Below, one piece after another: positions 9,730 to 18,416 of a DNA stretch of 64,000 bases (position 1 is its first letter; each line of letters starts with the position of its first letter). The notes under the pieces are model-generated. The model worked only from the letters and a program-made list of their open reading frames with translations. It was not told where the DNA came from and did no database searches. This DNA comes from Actinomycetota bacterium (GTDB lineage Bacteria; Actinomycetota; Thermoleophilia; Gaiellales; Gaiellaceae), in NCBI GenBank assembly GCA_003139545.1, contig PLJC01000012.1, positions 305,268 to 369,267 on the forward strand, read 5' to 3'. Both the position numbers and the translations under genes were made by a program.

Positions 9730-11250
9730 GTGCTGGTGGTCGACCTCGGCGGCCAGTACTCCCAGCTGATTGCACGGCGTGTGCGCGAGTGCCGCGTGTA
9801 CTCCGAGCTCGTCGGGCACACGATCACGCCCGAGGCGGTGCGCGCGCGCAATCCCTACGCGATCATCCTCAGCGGCGGCCCTGCGTCCGTGTACGCCGAG
9901 AACGCGCCGCATGTCGATCCGCGCATCTTCGAGCTCGGCATTCCCACGCTCGGCATCTGTTACGGCGCGCAGCTGCTCGCGCTCGACCTCGGCGGCCGCG
10001 TCGACCGCACCGGCGTGTCGGAGTTCGGCAAGACGGATCTGCACGTGCAGGAGTCGCGATTGCTGAAGGACACCCCGGCCGAGCAGACCGTCTGGATGTC
10101 GCACCGCGACACGGTGGTCGCAGCGCCCGAGGGCGCGACCGTCGTCGCGAGCTCGCCGGCCACGCCGGTGGCGGCGTTCGAGTCGCGGGAGCGCGCGCTG
10201 TACGGCGTGCAGTTCCACCCCGAGGTCGTGCACACGCCGCACGGGATGGACGTGCTGAAGAACTTCCTGTACGAGATCGCCGGCGCGCCGCCGGCATGGA
10301 CACCGGCGGCCGTGATCGAGGAACAGGTTGAGCGCATCCGCAAGCAGGTCGGCTCCGAGCGCGTGCTGTGCGCGCTCTCCGGCGGCGTCGACTCCGCCGT
10401 CGCGGCACTGCTCGTGTACAAGGCGGTCGGCGACCAGCTCACCTGTGTGTTCGTCGACCACGGGCTGCTGCGCAAGGATGAGGCGGGGCAGGTGGTGGAG
10501 ATGTTCGGCGAGCACTTCCGCGTGCCGCTCGTGCACGTGCAGGCGCAGGAGCGGTTCCTCCAGCTGCTCGGCGGCGTCGAGGATCCGGAGCAGAAGCGCA
10601 AGATCATCGGGCGCGAGTTCATCCGCGTGTTCGAGGAGGAGGCGCGCAAGCTTGGCAATGTCAACTGGCTCGTGCAGGGGACGCTGTACAGCGACGTGAT
10701 CGAGTCGGGTGGCACCGAGGGCGTCGCCGCGACGATCAAGTCGCACCACAACGTCGGCGGCCTGCCGGACGACATGAAGATGCGTCTCGTCGAACCGCTG
10801 CGCATGCTCTTCAAGGACGAGGTGCGGCGCGTCGGCGAAGAGCTGGGCATGCCGGAGCGGATGGTGTGGCGGCAGCCGTTCCCCGGCCCCGGCCTCGCGA
10901 TCCGCATCATCGGCGACGTCACAGCGGAACGGCTTGCGATCCTTCGCGACGCGGACGCGATTCTGCAGGAGGAGGTGCGCCGCGCCGGCATGTACCGCGA
11001 GTTGTGGCAGTCGTTCGCGGTGCTTCCCGCCATCCGCTCGGTCGGCGTCCAGGGGGACGAGCGAACGTACGGCTACCCGATCGTGCTGCGCGCGGTGACG
11101 AGCGACGACGCGATGACGGCCGACTGGGCGCGGCTTCCGTATGAGCTGATCGAGGCGATCTCGAGCCGGATCGTGAACGAGATCCCGGGCGTGAACCGCG
11201 TCGTGCTCGACGTGACGTCGAAGCCGCCGGCGACGATCGAGTGGGAATAG
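9730..11250 (+). CDS. guaA: GMP synthase (glutamine-hydrolysing)
   Basis: It aminates XMP to GMP using ATP and glutamine. The 506 residues comprise a class I glutamine amidotransferase ([15 protein letters not shown], nucleophile in [15 protein letters not shown]), then the ATP pyrophosphatase P-loop [14 protein letters not shown], and the dimerisation domain ([13 protein letters not shown]) ending ATIEWE. The GTG at 9730 is the first possible start after the guaB stop and is consistent with the usual N-terminus a few residues before the GGQYS strand. Probably co-transcribed with guaB. Confidence 0.96.
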   Translation: MLVVDLGGQYSQLIARRVRECRVYSELVGHTITPEAVRARNPYAIILSGGPASVYAENAPHVDPRIFELGIPTLGICYGAQLLALDLGGRVDRTGVSEFGKTDLHVQESRLLKDTPAEQTVWMSHRDTVVAAPEGATVVASSPATPVAAFESRERALYGVQFHPEVVHTPHGMDVLKNFLYEIAGAPPAWTPAAVIEEQVERIRKQVGSERVLCALSGGVDSAVAALLVYKAVGDQLTCVFVDHGLLRKDEAGQVVEMFGEHFRVPLVHVQAQERFLQLLGGVEDPEQKRKIIGREFIRVFEEEARKLGNVNWLVQGTLYSDVIESGGTEGVAATIKSHHNVGGLPDDMKMRLVEPLRMLFKDEVRRVGEELGMPERMVWRQPFPGPGLAIRIIGDVTAERLAILRDADAILQEEVRRAGMYRELWQSFAVLPAIRSVGVQGDERTYGYPIVLRAVTSDDAMTADWARLPYELIEAISSRIVNEIPGVNRVVLDVTSKPPATIEWE

Positions 11251-11278
11251 TCCGGGAAGCCCGCTAGATTCCCGGGCG

Positions 11279-11662
11279 TTGCCCCCGCGGATCGACCACG
11301 TCGTCATAGCAGTCTCCGACTACGAGCGCTCCAATCGCTTCTACGCCGACGTGCTCGGGGTCGAGGTGGAGGAGATCTCCCGGGGCCGCTACGCCTACCG
11401 CCTGGCGGACGGGCAGCAACTGAACGTCCACGGCCCGGGCGCGAGCCCCGTGCCGCGCGCGGCCGACCCGGTCAAGCCCGGCAACAGCGACCTCTGCTTC
11501 CGCTGGGACGGCAGGCCGGAGGAGGCGGTCGCGCATCTCCTCTCCCACGGCGTCGAGGTCGAGCTCGGCCCGGCGGCCCGCACGGGTGGGAGCGGCCGCG
11601 GGACGAGCGTGTACTTCCGCGATCCCGACGGCACGCTGCTCGAGCTGATCTCGTACCGTTAG
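11279..11662 (+). CDS. VOC (glyoxalase/dioxygenase) superfamily protein
   Basis: The product has 127 residues in the two-module vicinal-oxygen-chelate fold. It opens RIDHVVIAVSDYERSNRFYADVLG, with His as a likely metal ligand. It closes TSVYFRDPDGTLLELISYR, with the C-terminal Glu as another ligand. The reaction cannot be told from sequence. The start is TTG at 11279, placed 8 nt after TAGATT (11265-11270), so it is probably leaderless. A nitroreductase gene follows after 4 nt but has its own -10 element inside this gene. Confidence 0.85.
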   Translation: MPPRIDHVVIAVSDYERSNRFYADVLGVEVEEISRGRYAYRLADGQQLNVHGPGASPVPRAADPVKPGNSDLCFRWDGRPEEAVAHLLSHGVEVELGPAARTGGSGRGTSVYFRDPDGTLLELISYR

Positions 11663-11666
11663 CGGC

Positions 11667-12269
11667 ATGGACTTGCGCGACATCCTCAAGCGGCGCCGCA
11701 TGGTGCGCCACTACACCGGCGAGGCGATCCCGCGTGAGACGCTCGAACGGATCGTCGCCACCGTCCGCCGCGCGCCGAGCGCCGGCTTCAGCCAGGGACA
11801 GCGGCTGCTCGTCGTCGACGACCAGGGCCTGCTCGCCGATCTGGCGGCGCTTGCCGGTAACGACGATCCCGAAGTGGAGCCGTGGTTCCCGAGCGCGCCG
11901 GCGCACGTGCTCGTCCTGACGCGCGAGGCCGACTACCACGAGCGCTACCGAAGCGACGACAAGCTCCAGGAGGGCGAGGAGATCGAGTGGCCCGTCCCGT
12001 TCTGGTACGTCGACGCCGGCGCAACGCTCATGCTCGTGCTCCTCACCGCGGTCGACGAGGGTCTCTCGGCCGGCGTGTACGGGGTGCCCGTCGAGCAGGA
12101 TCCCGCCTGGCGCGCATTGCTGAGCATCCCGGACGAGCTGCGCATCGTCGCCGGCGTCACCATCGGGCGCGGGGCGCCCGATCCGCTCTGGAGCAGGAAG
12201 ACGAGCCGCGCGACGCAACGGCGCCGTGCGCTCGACGAGCTCGTCAAATGGAACACCTGGAGCTCGTAG
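11667..12269 (+). CDS. Nitroreductase family flavoprotein
   Basis: The product has 200 residues. The N-terminal signature [20 protein letters not shown] binds FMN phosphate, followed by [12 protein letters not shown] and a central helix [24 protein letters not shown]. The family uses FMN and NAD(P)H to reduce nitro compounds, flavins or other acceptors, or acts as a F420-independent partner. The substrate is unknown. The C-terminus (VKWNTWSS) resembles that of the second nitroreductase in this window at 56287 (VHWDTW). TACCGT at 11654-11659 lies 7 nt before the ATG. It overlaps the next gene by 22 nt. Confidence 0.87.
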   Translation: MDLRDILKRRRMVRHYTGEAIPRETLERIVATVRRAPSAGFSQGQRLLVVDDQGLLADLAALAGNDDPEVEPWFPSAPAHVLVLTREADYHERYRSDDKLQEGEEIEWPVPFWYVDAGATLMLVLLTAVDEGLSAGVYGVPVEQDPAWRALLSIPDELRIVAGVTIGRGAPDPLWSRKTSRATQRRRALDELVKWNTWSS

Positions 12270-12802
12270 CGCGTCTCGCCGGGGCGCGGATCGGCGCCAC
12301 GTTCAACCAGTACACCGCCTCGGAGCTGCGGCGCGAGCGGCTCGGCGGCTACCTGGCCGCCCGGGAGGGAGCGGAGACGATCCTCGTCGGCGAGGCGGCC
12401 GGCTACCGCGGCGCCCGGGTCAGCGGTCTCGCCTTCACGTCGGAGCGGCAATTGACCGGGTCAGGCCCGGCCGAGGCCTCCGCGACGATCGTCCACCGGG
12501 TACTGGCCGAGCTCGGCCTCGAGGATGCGGTGCTGCTCTGGAACGTCGTCCCGACCCATCCCGGCACGGCGAGCTCGAACCGCAGGCCGACGCGGGCGGA
12601 GGTGGCCGCTGCGAGGCCGTTCCTCGCCGAGCTCACCTGCGGCCGGCGGGTCGTCGCTGTCGGCCGGGTCGCCGCCGAGGCCCTGGATGCGCCGTACGTC
12701 CGGCATCCGAGCCACGGCGGCGCCCAGGCATTCGCCGAGGGATTGCGGGCGGCTTTCGCTACAATCCCGGCCCGGCGCGCTACCCGCGCCGCTTTTCTAT
12801 GA
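12248..12802 (+). CDS. Uracil-DNA glycosylase superfamily protein
   Basis: The product has 184 residues. Its elements match the UDG fold: an N-terminal [18 protein letters not shown] (equivalent of the water-activating and phosphate loop), then [11 protein letters not shown], and the late His motif YVRHPSHGG near the C-terminus. Such proteins excise uracil or act on related substrates. The exact class is unclear because the first motif is not the canonical GQDPYH or GEAPG. The ATG lies inside the end of the nitroreductase gene, and the TGA overlaps the rplM ATG. Confidence 0.75.
   Translation: MEHLELVARLAGARIGATFNQYTASELRRERLGGYLAAREGAETILVGEAAGYRGARVSGLAFTSERQLTGSGPAEASATIVHRVLAELGLEDAVLLWNVVPTHPGTASSNRRPTRAEVAAARPFLAELTCGRRVVAVGRVAAEALDAPYVRHPSHGGAQAFAEGLRAAFATIPARRATRAAFL
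12760..12791 (+). promoter_or_regulatory. rplM promoter (-10) and 5'-terminal hairpin
   Basis: TACAAT at 12760-12765 is a near-perfect -10 hexamer inside the end of the UDG-like gene. With initiation near 12772, the transcript would start almost at a 7-bp stem (12773-12779 with 12785-12791, loop CTACC), followed by CTTTTCT and the rplM ATG at 12799. No Shine-Dalgarno sequence exists. The hairpin occupies the place of a ribosome-binding site, so it could regulate L13/S9 synthesis. Confidence 0.45.
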
Positions 12803-13233
12803 GAACGTATTCAGCCAAGCCGGGAGAGATCACGCGCGAGTGGTATCTCGTCGACGCCCAGGGCAAGACCCTGGGGCGGCTCGCCACGCAGATCGCCGAC
12901 ACGCTGCGCGGCAAGCGCAAGCCGCAGTTCACGCCGCACGTCGATACGGGCGACTTCGTCATCGTCGTGAACGCCGAGAAGATCGCGGTCACCGGCAACA
13001 AGCTCGACCAGAAGAAGTACTACCGCCACTCCGGGTATCCGGGCGGCTTGAAGCAGCGGACGCTGCGCGAGCAGCTCGACCGGCGCCCGACGGAGGTGCT
13101 CCGCGTCGCCGTCCGGGGCATGCTTCCGAAGAACCGCCTGGCGCGGCAGCAGATCACGAAGCTGAAGATCTACGCAGGCCCGGAGCATCCGCACGGCCCG
13201 CAGAACCCGAAGCCTTTGGAATTGGAGAGCTAA
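12799..13233 (+). CDS. rplM: 50S ribosomal protein L13
   Basis: The product has 144 residues, the normal length. Recognisable blocks are [20 protein letters not shown] at the N-terminus, then [42 protein letters not shown] and the ending [14 protein letters not shown]13 is an early assembler of the large subunit. rpsI starts on the base after its stop, the universal rplM-rpsI pair. The ATG overlaps the previous stop by two bases (ATGA), but a separate promoter is likely. Confidence 0.97.
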   Translation: MRTYSAKPGEITREWYLVDAQGKTLGRLATQIADTLRGKRKPQFTPHVDTGDFVIVVNAEKIAVTGNKLDQKKYYRHSGYPGGLKQRTLREQLDRRPTEVLRVAVRGMLPKNRLARQQITKLKIYAGPEHPHGPQNPKPLELES

Positions 13234-13629
13234 GTGAGTCAACTCGCTCAGTACCGCGGTACCGGCAAGCGCAAGACCTCGGTCGCACGCGTCATCCTCC
13301 GGCCCGGCGACGGCGCCACCTGGGTGAACGGCCGGACGCTGGACGAGTACTTCCCGCGCTCCGTCTGGCGCTCGCTCGCGACCGCGCCGCTGCGCACCGC
13401 GGGCCTCGAGGGCCAGTACGACCTCCGCGTCCGCGTCCACGGCGGCGGCCTCACCGGCCAGGCCGGCGCGGTGCGGCACGGCGTCGCCCGGGCGCTCGTC
13501 GACCTGAATCCGGAGCTCCGCGTCCCGCTCAAGCGCGAGGGCTACCTCACGCGGGATGCCCGCCAGGTCGAGCGCAAGAAGGCCGGACTGCACAAGGCGC
13601 GCAAGGCGCCGCAGTTCTCGAAGCGCTAG
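13234..13629 (+). CDS. rpsI: 30S ribosomal protein S9
   Basis: The product has 131 residues and begins at the GTG directly after the rplM stop. It contains [19 protein letters not shown], then [23 protein letters not shown] and the basic end [17 protein letters not shown]. The terminal Ser-Lys-Arg reaches the P-site tRNA in the ribosome. No separate ribosome-binding site is visible, so translation is coupled to rplM. Confidence 0.97.
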   Translation: MSQLAQYRGTGKRKTSVARVILRPGDGATWVNGRTLDEYFPRSVWRSLATAPLRTAGLEGQYDLRVRVHGGGLTGQAGAVRHGVARALVDLNPELRVPLKREGYLTRDARQVERKKAGLHKARKAPQFSKR

Positions 13630-13646
13630 TTCACTAGCGGTTTCTT
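13624..13646 (+). terminator. Weak terminator overlapping the rpsI stop codon
   Basis: A 6-bp stem (13624-13629 with 13634-13639, loop TTCA) includes the rpsI TAG stop and is followed by GTTTCTT. The stem is short, so termination may be partial. It precedes the glmM -10 element at 13688. Confidence 0.45.
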
Positions 13647-13701
13647 CCGGCCGCCCGGCGGACATCCGACGCTGCACATGAGGTCGCTAGAGTCACCCGC
13701 C

Positions 13702-14967
13702 GTGGCGCGGGAGCTTTTCGGTACCGACGGTGTCCGCGGCATCGTGGGCGAGTTCGTGACCGCCGATCTCGTCGAGCGTCTCGGCAAGGCGTCGGCGCTC
13801 TGGTCGGGTGGCGGCCGCGTGTTCGTCGGCCGCGACACACGCGCCTCGGGCGAAGAGCTCGCGGATGCGTTCGCGCGCGGCGTCGAATCTGCCGGCGGCG
13901 TCGCGGTGGTCGGGGGCGTCGTGCCGACACCGGCCGTTGCGCTGCTGCGACTCGACCTCGGCGTTGTCATCTCGGCCTCGCACAATCCGCCCGAGTACAA
14001 CGGCGTGAAGTTCTTCGACCGCGAAGGGCGCAAGCTCACGGACGACGCCGAGGAAGAGATCGAAGCGCTCCTGGACGCCGATGCACCCGGTGGTGGCGAG
14101 ATCGATCGCGTCGGCTTCGCGGCTGACAGTTACCTCGAGCACGTGCTCGAGCGCTTCGGCTCCGATCTCTCGGGTCTGCGCATCGCGGTCGACTGCGCCA
14201 ACGGCGCGTATGCCGGCATCGCGCCACAGGCATTCGAACGGCTCGGGGCGGACGTGACTGCGATCGGCAACGCGCCGGACGGCAACAACATCAACGTCGG
14301 CTGCGGCGCGACCGACCTTCGGAGCTTGCAGCAACTTGTTACCAGCGGCGACTTCGACCTCGGTGTCGCCTTCGACGGCGACGGCGACCGCATGCTCGCG
14401 GTCGACGGCGGCGGCTCAGTCGTGGACGGGGATCAGATCGTCGCCGTGCTCGCGTTGCACCTCGGCGTCGACCTCGTCGCGGTGACGACGATGGCGAACC
14501 TCGGTTTCCACCGTCTGATGGAAGAGCACGGCGTGCGCGTCGTCACGACCGACGTCGGCGACCGCTATGTACTCGAGGCGCTCCACCGCGAGGGAGGCCT
14601 GCTCGGCGGCGAGCAATCGGGACACATCATCTTCCTGCGCGACCACGTCACCGGCGACGGCCTCGCCGCTGCGCTTCTCCTCTGCGATGCGGTGCGTGGG
14701 ACGACCCTCGCAGAGGCGGCCGGAGCGATGACGCGCTACCCGCAGGCGAAGCAGAACCTACCCCGGTCGGAGCGCGAGCCGCTTCCGCAGTCCCTGCTCG
14801 ACGCCGTGGAGCGCCTGAACGCGGAGCTGAACGGCGACGGCCGTGTGCTCGTGCGGCCTTCGGGCACGGAGCCCGTCGTTCGTGTGCTCGCGGAGGCCCC
14901 CACGGAGCAGGAGTCGGAAGCCCTCTGTGGTAGGGTTGTCGAGCTCGTTCGAGAAGAGCTCGGCTGA
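13702..14967 (+). CDS. glmM: Phosphoglucosamine mutase
   Basis: It converts glucosamine-6-P to glucosamine-1-P for UDP-GlcNAc synthesis. The 421 residues open ARELFGTDGVRGIVGEFVT. They carry the phosphoserine loop VISASHNPPEYNG, the metal loop FDGDGDRMLAV, the sugar loop GGEQSGHII and the phosphate loop RPSGTEPVVRV. The GTG at 13702 fits the family N-terminus better than the ATG 24 nt upstream. TAGAGT at 13688-13693 lies 8 nt before it, which also points to a leaderless start. glmS follows 59 nt later. Confidence 0.95.
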   Translation: MARELFGTDGVRGIVGEFVTADLVERLGKASALWSGGGRVFVGRDTRASGEELADAFARGVESAGGVAVVGGVVPTPAVALLRLDLGVVISASHNPPEYNGVKFFDREGRKLTDDAEEEIEALLDADAPGGGEIDRVGFAADSYLEHVLERFGSDLSGLRIAVDCANGAYAGIAPQAFERLGADVTAIGNAPDGNNINVGCGATDLRSLQQLVTSGDFDLGVAFDGDGDRMLAVDGGGSVVDGDQIVAVLALHLGVDLVAVTTMANLGFHRLMEEHGVRVVTTDVGDRYVLEALHREGGLLGGEQSGHIIFLRDHVTGDGLAAALLLCDAVRGTTLAEAAGAMTRYPQAKQNLPRSEREPLPQSLLDAVERLNAELNGDGRVLVRPSGTEPVVRVLAEAPTEQESEALCGRVVELVREELG

Positions 14968-15026
14968 CCGTTCCGCGCCGTTGCGGACCGGTCTGACAGC
15001 CGGGCTCGTTGCATTTCTGAGGCGAT

Positions 15027-16862
15027 ATGTGCGGGATCATCGGATACGTCGGGGAACGTGAGGCGAAGCCGCTCCTGCTCCAGGGGCTGCAGCGTCTCGA
15101 ATACCGCGGGTATGACTCCGCGGGCATCGCGCTGCGCGAAGACGAGGGGCTCGACTACGTGCGCGCGGTCGGCAATCTCCAGAACCTCGTCGAAGCGGTC
15201 GGGCCGAACGGCTCCAAGTCGCGGCAGGGCCTCGGCCACACGCGCTGGGCGACCCACGGCGGCGTCACCGAGCGGAATTGCCATCCGCTCGTCGGCTGCG
15301 ACGCGTCGAAGCTCGCGATCGTGCTCAACGGCATCGTCGAGAACTACCGCGAGCTCAAGGAACAGCTCGAGGCGGAGGGGCACACGTTCACGTCCGAGAC
15401 CGACGCCGAAGTGGTCGTGCACCTGCTCGAGCGCGAATACGACGGCGACCTGACGGCGGCGCTCGAGCGCGTCTTCCCGCAGCTCGAAGGCCACTTCTCC
15501 ATCGTCGCCATCCACCACGACCATCCCAACCTGCTCGCCGGTGTCAGACACCAGACGCCGCTCGTCGTCGGCGTCGGCGAGGGTGAGATGTTCATCGCGT
15601 CGTCGGTGGCGGCGTTCCTCAGCGAGACGCGCCGTGCGTACTTCCCGGTCGACGGCGAGATCATCGAGATCACGCCCGCCGGCGCGCGCTTCATCGTCGG
15701 CGGCGCCGAGGTCGAGCGGGAGCCTGAGGAGATCCAGTGGGACCAGGAGGTCGCCGAGAAGGGCGGCTTCGAGACGTTCATGCTGAAGGAGATCTACGAG
15801 CAGCCCGAGGCGGTGGCGGAGACGATCGGTGACCGCGTCCGCGGCCACAACCTCATCCTCGAGGCGCTCGCGATGACCGAGCTCGAGGTCCAGAACCTCC
15901 GCCGCGTCGTCATCGTCGCATGCGGAACCGCGTACCACGCCGCCGTCGTCGGGCGCTACGTGATCGAGGAGTGGGCGCGCGTCCCGGTCGAGCCCGACAT
16001 CGCGAGCGAGTGGATCTACCGGAACCCGGTGCTGTCGAAGGACACGCTCGTCATTGGCATCTCGCAGTCGGGTGAGACGCGCGACACCGTGAACGCCGTC
16101 AAGCTCGCGCGCGAGCTCGGCGCGCGCACGCTCGCGATCACGAACCAGATGGGGACGCAGATCACGCGCGAGGCCGAGGCAACCATGTACACGCGTTGCG
16201 GGCTCGAGGTCGGCGTCGCCGCGTCGAAGACGTTCACCGCGCAGGCGGCGTTGCTCTGCCTGATCGCGCTGAAGCTGGCGCAGATTCGCAAGACGCTGCC
16301 GCCGGATGAGATCGACTTCATCCTCGACCGCCTGCACGAGCTGCCGGAGAAGATCCAGACGTTCCTCGACGACGTCGACGCCGGCCGCCACCGGATCGAG
16401 GAGATCGCGCAGCGCTTCTACGAGAAGCCGTTCTTCCTCTACCTCGGCCGCCACATCGGGCTCCCCGTCGCCCTCGAGGGCGCGCTCAAGCTGAAGGAGA
16501 TCTCGTACATCCCGACCGATGCTTACTCGGCGGGCGAGATGAAGCACGGCCCGATCGCGCTGCTCGAGGAGGGAACGCCGGTCGTCGTCGTCGCGACGAA
16601 CATCCACGTCTACGACAAGATCGTCTCCAACATCCAGGAGACGCGCGCGCGCGGCGCGCACGTGATCGCGATCGCGACCGAGGGCAACGAGGACATCCAG
16701 CACCACGCCGACGACGTCATCTTCGTCCCGCGCACGCCTGCGTTCCTGCAGGCGGTGCTCGCGGTCATCCCGCTCCAGCTGCTCGCGTATCGCATCGCCC
16801 GGCTCCGCGGCCTGAATGTCGACCAGCCGCGGAACCTCGCGAAGACCGTCACCGTCGAGTAA
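15027..16862 (+). CDS. glmS: Glutamine-fructose-6-phosphate aminotransferase
   Basis: It makes glucosamine-6-P from fructose-6-P and glutamine, the step before GlmM. The 611 residues begin MCGIIGYVG, so Cys2 becomes the N-terminal nucleophile after Met removal. The glutaminase domain covers about residues 1-240 (HTRWATHGGVTERNCHP). Two SIS sugar-isomerase domains follow (VACGTAYHAA, GISQSGETRDTV, and the last with YSAGEMKHGPIALL). It ends NLAKTVTVE as is typical. No glmS ribozyme-like leader was recognised in the short gap. Confidence 0.97.
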   Translation: MCGIIGYVGEREAKPLLLQGLQRLEYRGYDSAGIALREDEGLDYVRAVGNLQNLVEAVGPNGSKSRQGLGHTRWATHGGVTERNCHPLVGCDASKLAIVLNGIVENYRELKEQLEAEGHTFTSETDAEVVVHLLEREYDGDLTAALERVFPQLEGHFSIVAIHHDHPNLLAGVRHQTPLVVGVGEGEMFIASSVAAFLSETRRAYFPVDGEIIEITPAGARFIVGGAEVEREPEEIQWDQEVAEKGGFETFMLKEIYEQPEAVAETIGDRVRGHNLILEALAMTELEVQNLRRVVIVACGTAYHAAVVGRYVIEEWARVPVEPDIASEWIYRNPVLSKDTLVIGISQSGETRDTVNAVKLARELGARTLAITNQMGTQITREAEATMYTRCGLEVGVAASKTFTAQAALLCLIALKLAQIRKTLPPDEIDFILDRLHELPEKIQTFLDDVDAGRHRIEEIAQRFYEKPFFLYLGRHIGLPVALEGALKLKEISYIPTDAYSAGEMKHGPIALLEEGTPVVVVATNIHVYDKIVSNIQETRARGAHVIAIATEGNEDIQHHADDVIFVPRTPAFLQAVLAVIPLQLLAYRIARLRGLNVDQPRNLAKTVTVE

Positions 16863-17273
16863 TCAGTCCAGCGGCGGTTTCCGCAGGCGTTTGACCTGCG
16901 CGCGCCTCTGCTTCGTCTCGAGCCGGCGCTTGCGCGACGCCGCCGTCGGCTTCGTCGCAACCCGGCGCCGCTCGACGTGCAGCGCGGTACGCAGCGCCGC
17001 GACGAGGCGCTCGACGGCGAGCTCGCGGTTGCGCAGCTGGCTGCGCTCGTCCTGTGCGATAGCGCGCAGCACGGGTCCCGCCTTCGCGACGACACGCCGT
17101 TTCTGCACGGCCGACAACGCCTCCGAGGCCTCGACGTCGAAGACCGCTTCGACGCGGGTCTCGGACTTCTGCGCGTGCTGACCGCCCGGCCCGCTCGATC
17201 GTGACGTCCGCAACACGATCTCGCGCAGCGGCAGAACGACCGAGCGGGTGACGCGAATAGACTCGCCGTCCAT
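16863..17273 (-). CDS. arfB: Peptidyl-tRNA hydrolase ArfB/ICT1 family, ribosome rescue factor
   Basis: The product has 136 residues. The release-factor GGQ motif sits in RTSRSSGPGGQHAQKSETRV, the strictly conserved peptidyl-tRNA hydrolysis loop. The C-terminal tail is very basic (RKRRLETKQRRAQVKRLRK), as in ArfB, where it enters the empty mRNA channel of stalled ribosomes. The family frees ribosomes stuck on mRNA without a stop codon. The ATG at 17273 shares the palindrome CATG with the divergent HAD gene, whose ATG starts at 17272, so the two genes overlap at their start codons. Confidence 0.88.
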   Translation of the reverse strand: MDGESIRVTRSVVLPLREIVLRTSRSSGPGGQHAQKSETRVEAVFDVEASEALSAVQKRRVVAKAGPVLRAIAQDERSQLRNRELAVERLVAALRTALHVERRRVATKPTAASRKRRLETKQRRAQVKRLRKPPLD

Positions 17274-18048
17274 GGCCGCGATTCTCCTTGACGTGGACGG
17301 TGTGCTGCACGTTTCCGGTCAGCCCATCCCCGGGGCAGCCACTGCCGTCCACCGGTTGCGTGACAACGGCCACCGGCTCCGGTTCGTGACGAACACGACG
17401 ACGCGCTCTCGGGCACGGCTTGCCGAGGAGCTGCGGACGGCCGGGATCGAGGTCGACGACGCCGAGGTCCAGACCACCGCCGACGCGGCCGTCACCGCGC
17501 TTCGCGGCCGCCGGGTGTTCGCACTCGTCATGCAGGGCCTCGTCGGCGACCTCGAGGGAATCGAGCTCGTCGGCGACAGCGCAGACGCCGTGCTCATCGG
17601 CGGCGCCGACGAGACGCCCGAGACGAACCTGGTGTTCTCGTACATGAACCTCGCGCGCGCGTTCGCGGAGCTGGAGCTCGGCGCCTCGCTCTACTGCCTG
17701 CACCGGAACCGCTGGTGGCAGACCGCCCGCGGGCCACTGCTCGACGCCGGGGCATTCGTCGCCGGGCTCGAGTACGCGGCCGACGTCGAGGCGACCGTCA
17801 TCGGCAAGCCGAGCGTCTCGTACTTCACCGCGGCGCTCGAGGCGCTCGACGCCGATCCCGAGCTCACCTGGATGGTCGGCGACGATCTCGAGAGCGACAT
17901 CGCCGGCGCGCAGGCCATGAACATGCACACCGTGCTCGTGCGCACCGGGAAGTTCCGCCCGGACGCCGTCGAGGCGTCGCGCGTGCGGCCGGACGGCATC
18001 GTGTCCTCGATCGGCCAGCTGCCCGACTGGCTGGAGGAGCACCTCTGA
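17272..18048 (+). CDS. HAD-IIA family hydrolase (LHPP/NagD-like)
   Basis: The product has 258 residues. HAD motif I is ILLDVDGVLHVSG (nucleophile Asp, then the second Asp). Motif II lies in RFVTNTTTRSRARLAEEL, the Lys in VIGKPSVSYF and motif IV in WMVGDDLESDIAGAQ. The closest pattern is the LHPP-like phosphatase group. The substrate is unknown. The ATG at 17272 is 8 nt after TAGACT (17258-17263), giving a leaderless transcript. This favours it over the in-frame GTG at 17248, which lies upstream of that -10. Confidence 0.88.
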   Translation: MAAILLDVDGVLHVSGQPIPGAATAVHRLRDNGHRLRFVTNTTTRSRARLAEELRTAGIEVDDAEVQTTADAAVTALRGRRVFALVMQGLVGDLEGIELVGDSADAVLIGGADETPETNLVFSYMNLARAFAELELGASLYCLHRNRWWQTARGPLLDAGAFVAGLEYAADVEATVIGKPSVSYFTAALEALDADPELTWMVGDDLESDIAGAQAMNMHTVLVRTGKFRPDAVEASRVRPDGIVSSIGQLPDWLEEHL

Positions 18049-18056
18049 GCGTTCGG

Positions 18057-18416
18057 GTGGGCACCGACCTGATCGAGATCGAGCGCGTGCGGCGCGCGCT
18101 CGACCGGTACGAGCGGTTCCGCGAGCGGTGCTTCACGGCCGCTGAGCAGGCGTATTGCGATTCGAGGCCGAATCCCGCCCAGAGTTACGCGGGCAGGTTT
18201 GCGGGCAAGGAGGCGGTCGGGAAGGCGCTTGGCTTCGGCGTCGCGCGTGCGTTCGCGTGGAAGGAGATCGAGATCGTCGGCCGGCCGAAGCCGTCGGTGC
18301 AGCTGTCGGGGCGCGTCGCCGAATGGGCGGAGCACGTCGGCGCCGGCGCGATCGACCTCTCCATGACGCACTCCCGCGAGCTCGCCCAGGCGGTGGCGGT
18401 CGTCAACCATGAGTGA
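18057..18416 (+). CDS. acpS: Holo-[acyl-carrier-protein] synthase
   Basis: It transfers 4'-phosphopantetheine from CoA to acyl carrier protein. The product has 119 residues from the GTG at 18057, with GTDLIEIERVRRAL at the start (metal-binding Asp), FTAAEQAYC, the key FAGKEAVGKALG motif, and LSMTHSRELAQAVAVV at the end. The family normally has about four residues before GTD. A CTG at 18045 in the same frame would supply them (LSVRVGTD) and overlaps the previous stop as CTGA, so the real start could be that rare codon. It overlaps the next gene by 8 nt. Confidence 0.88.
   Translation: MGTDLIEIERVRRALDRYERFRERCFTAAEQAYCDSRPNPAQSYAGRFAGKEAVGKALGFGVARAFAWKEIEIVGRPKPSVQLSGRVAEWAEHVGAGAIDLSMTHSRELAQAVAVVNHE

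Noticed and set aside
14931..14936. TAGGGT inside the end of glmM as a glmS promoter.
   Set aside because: No -35 and about 85 nt of leader without features; glmS is more simply read from glmM transcription.
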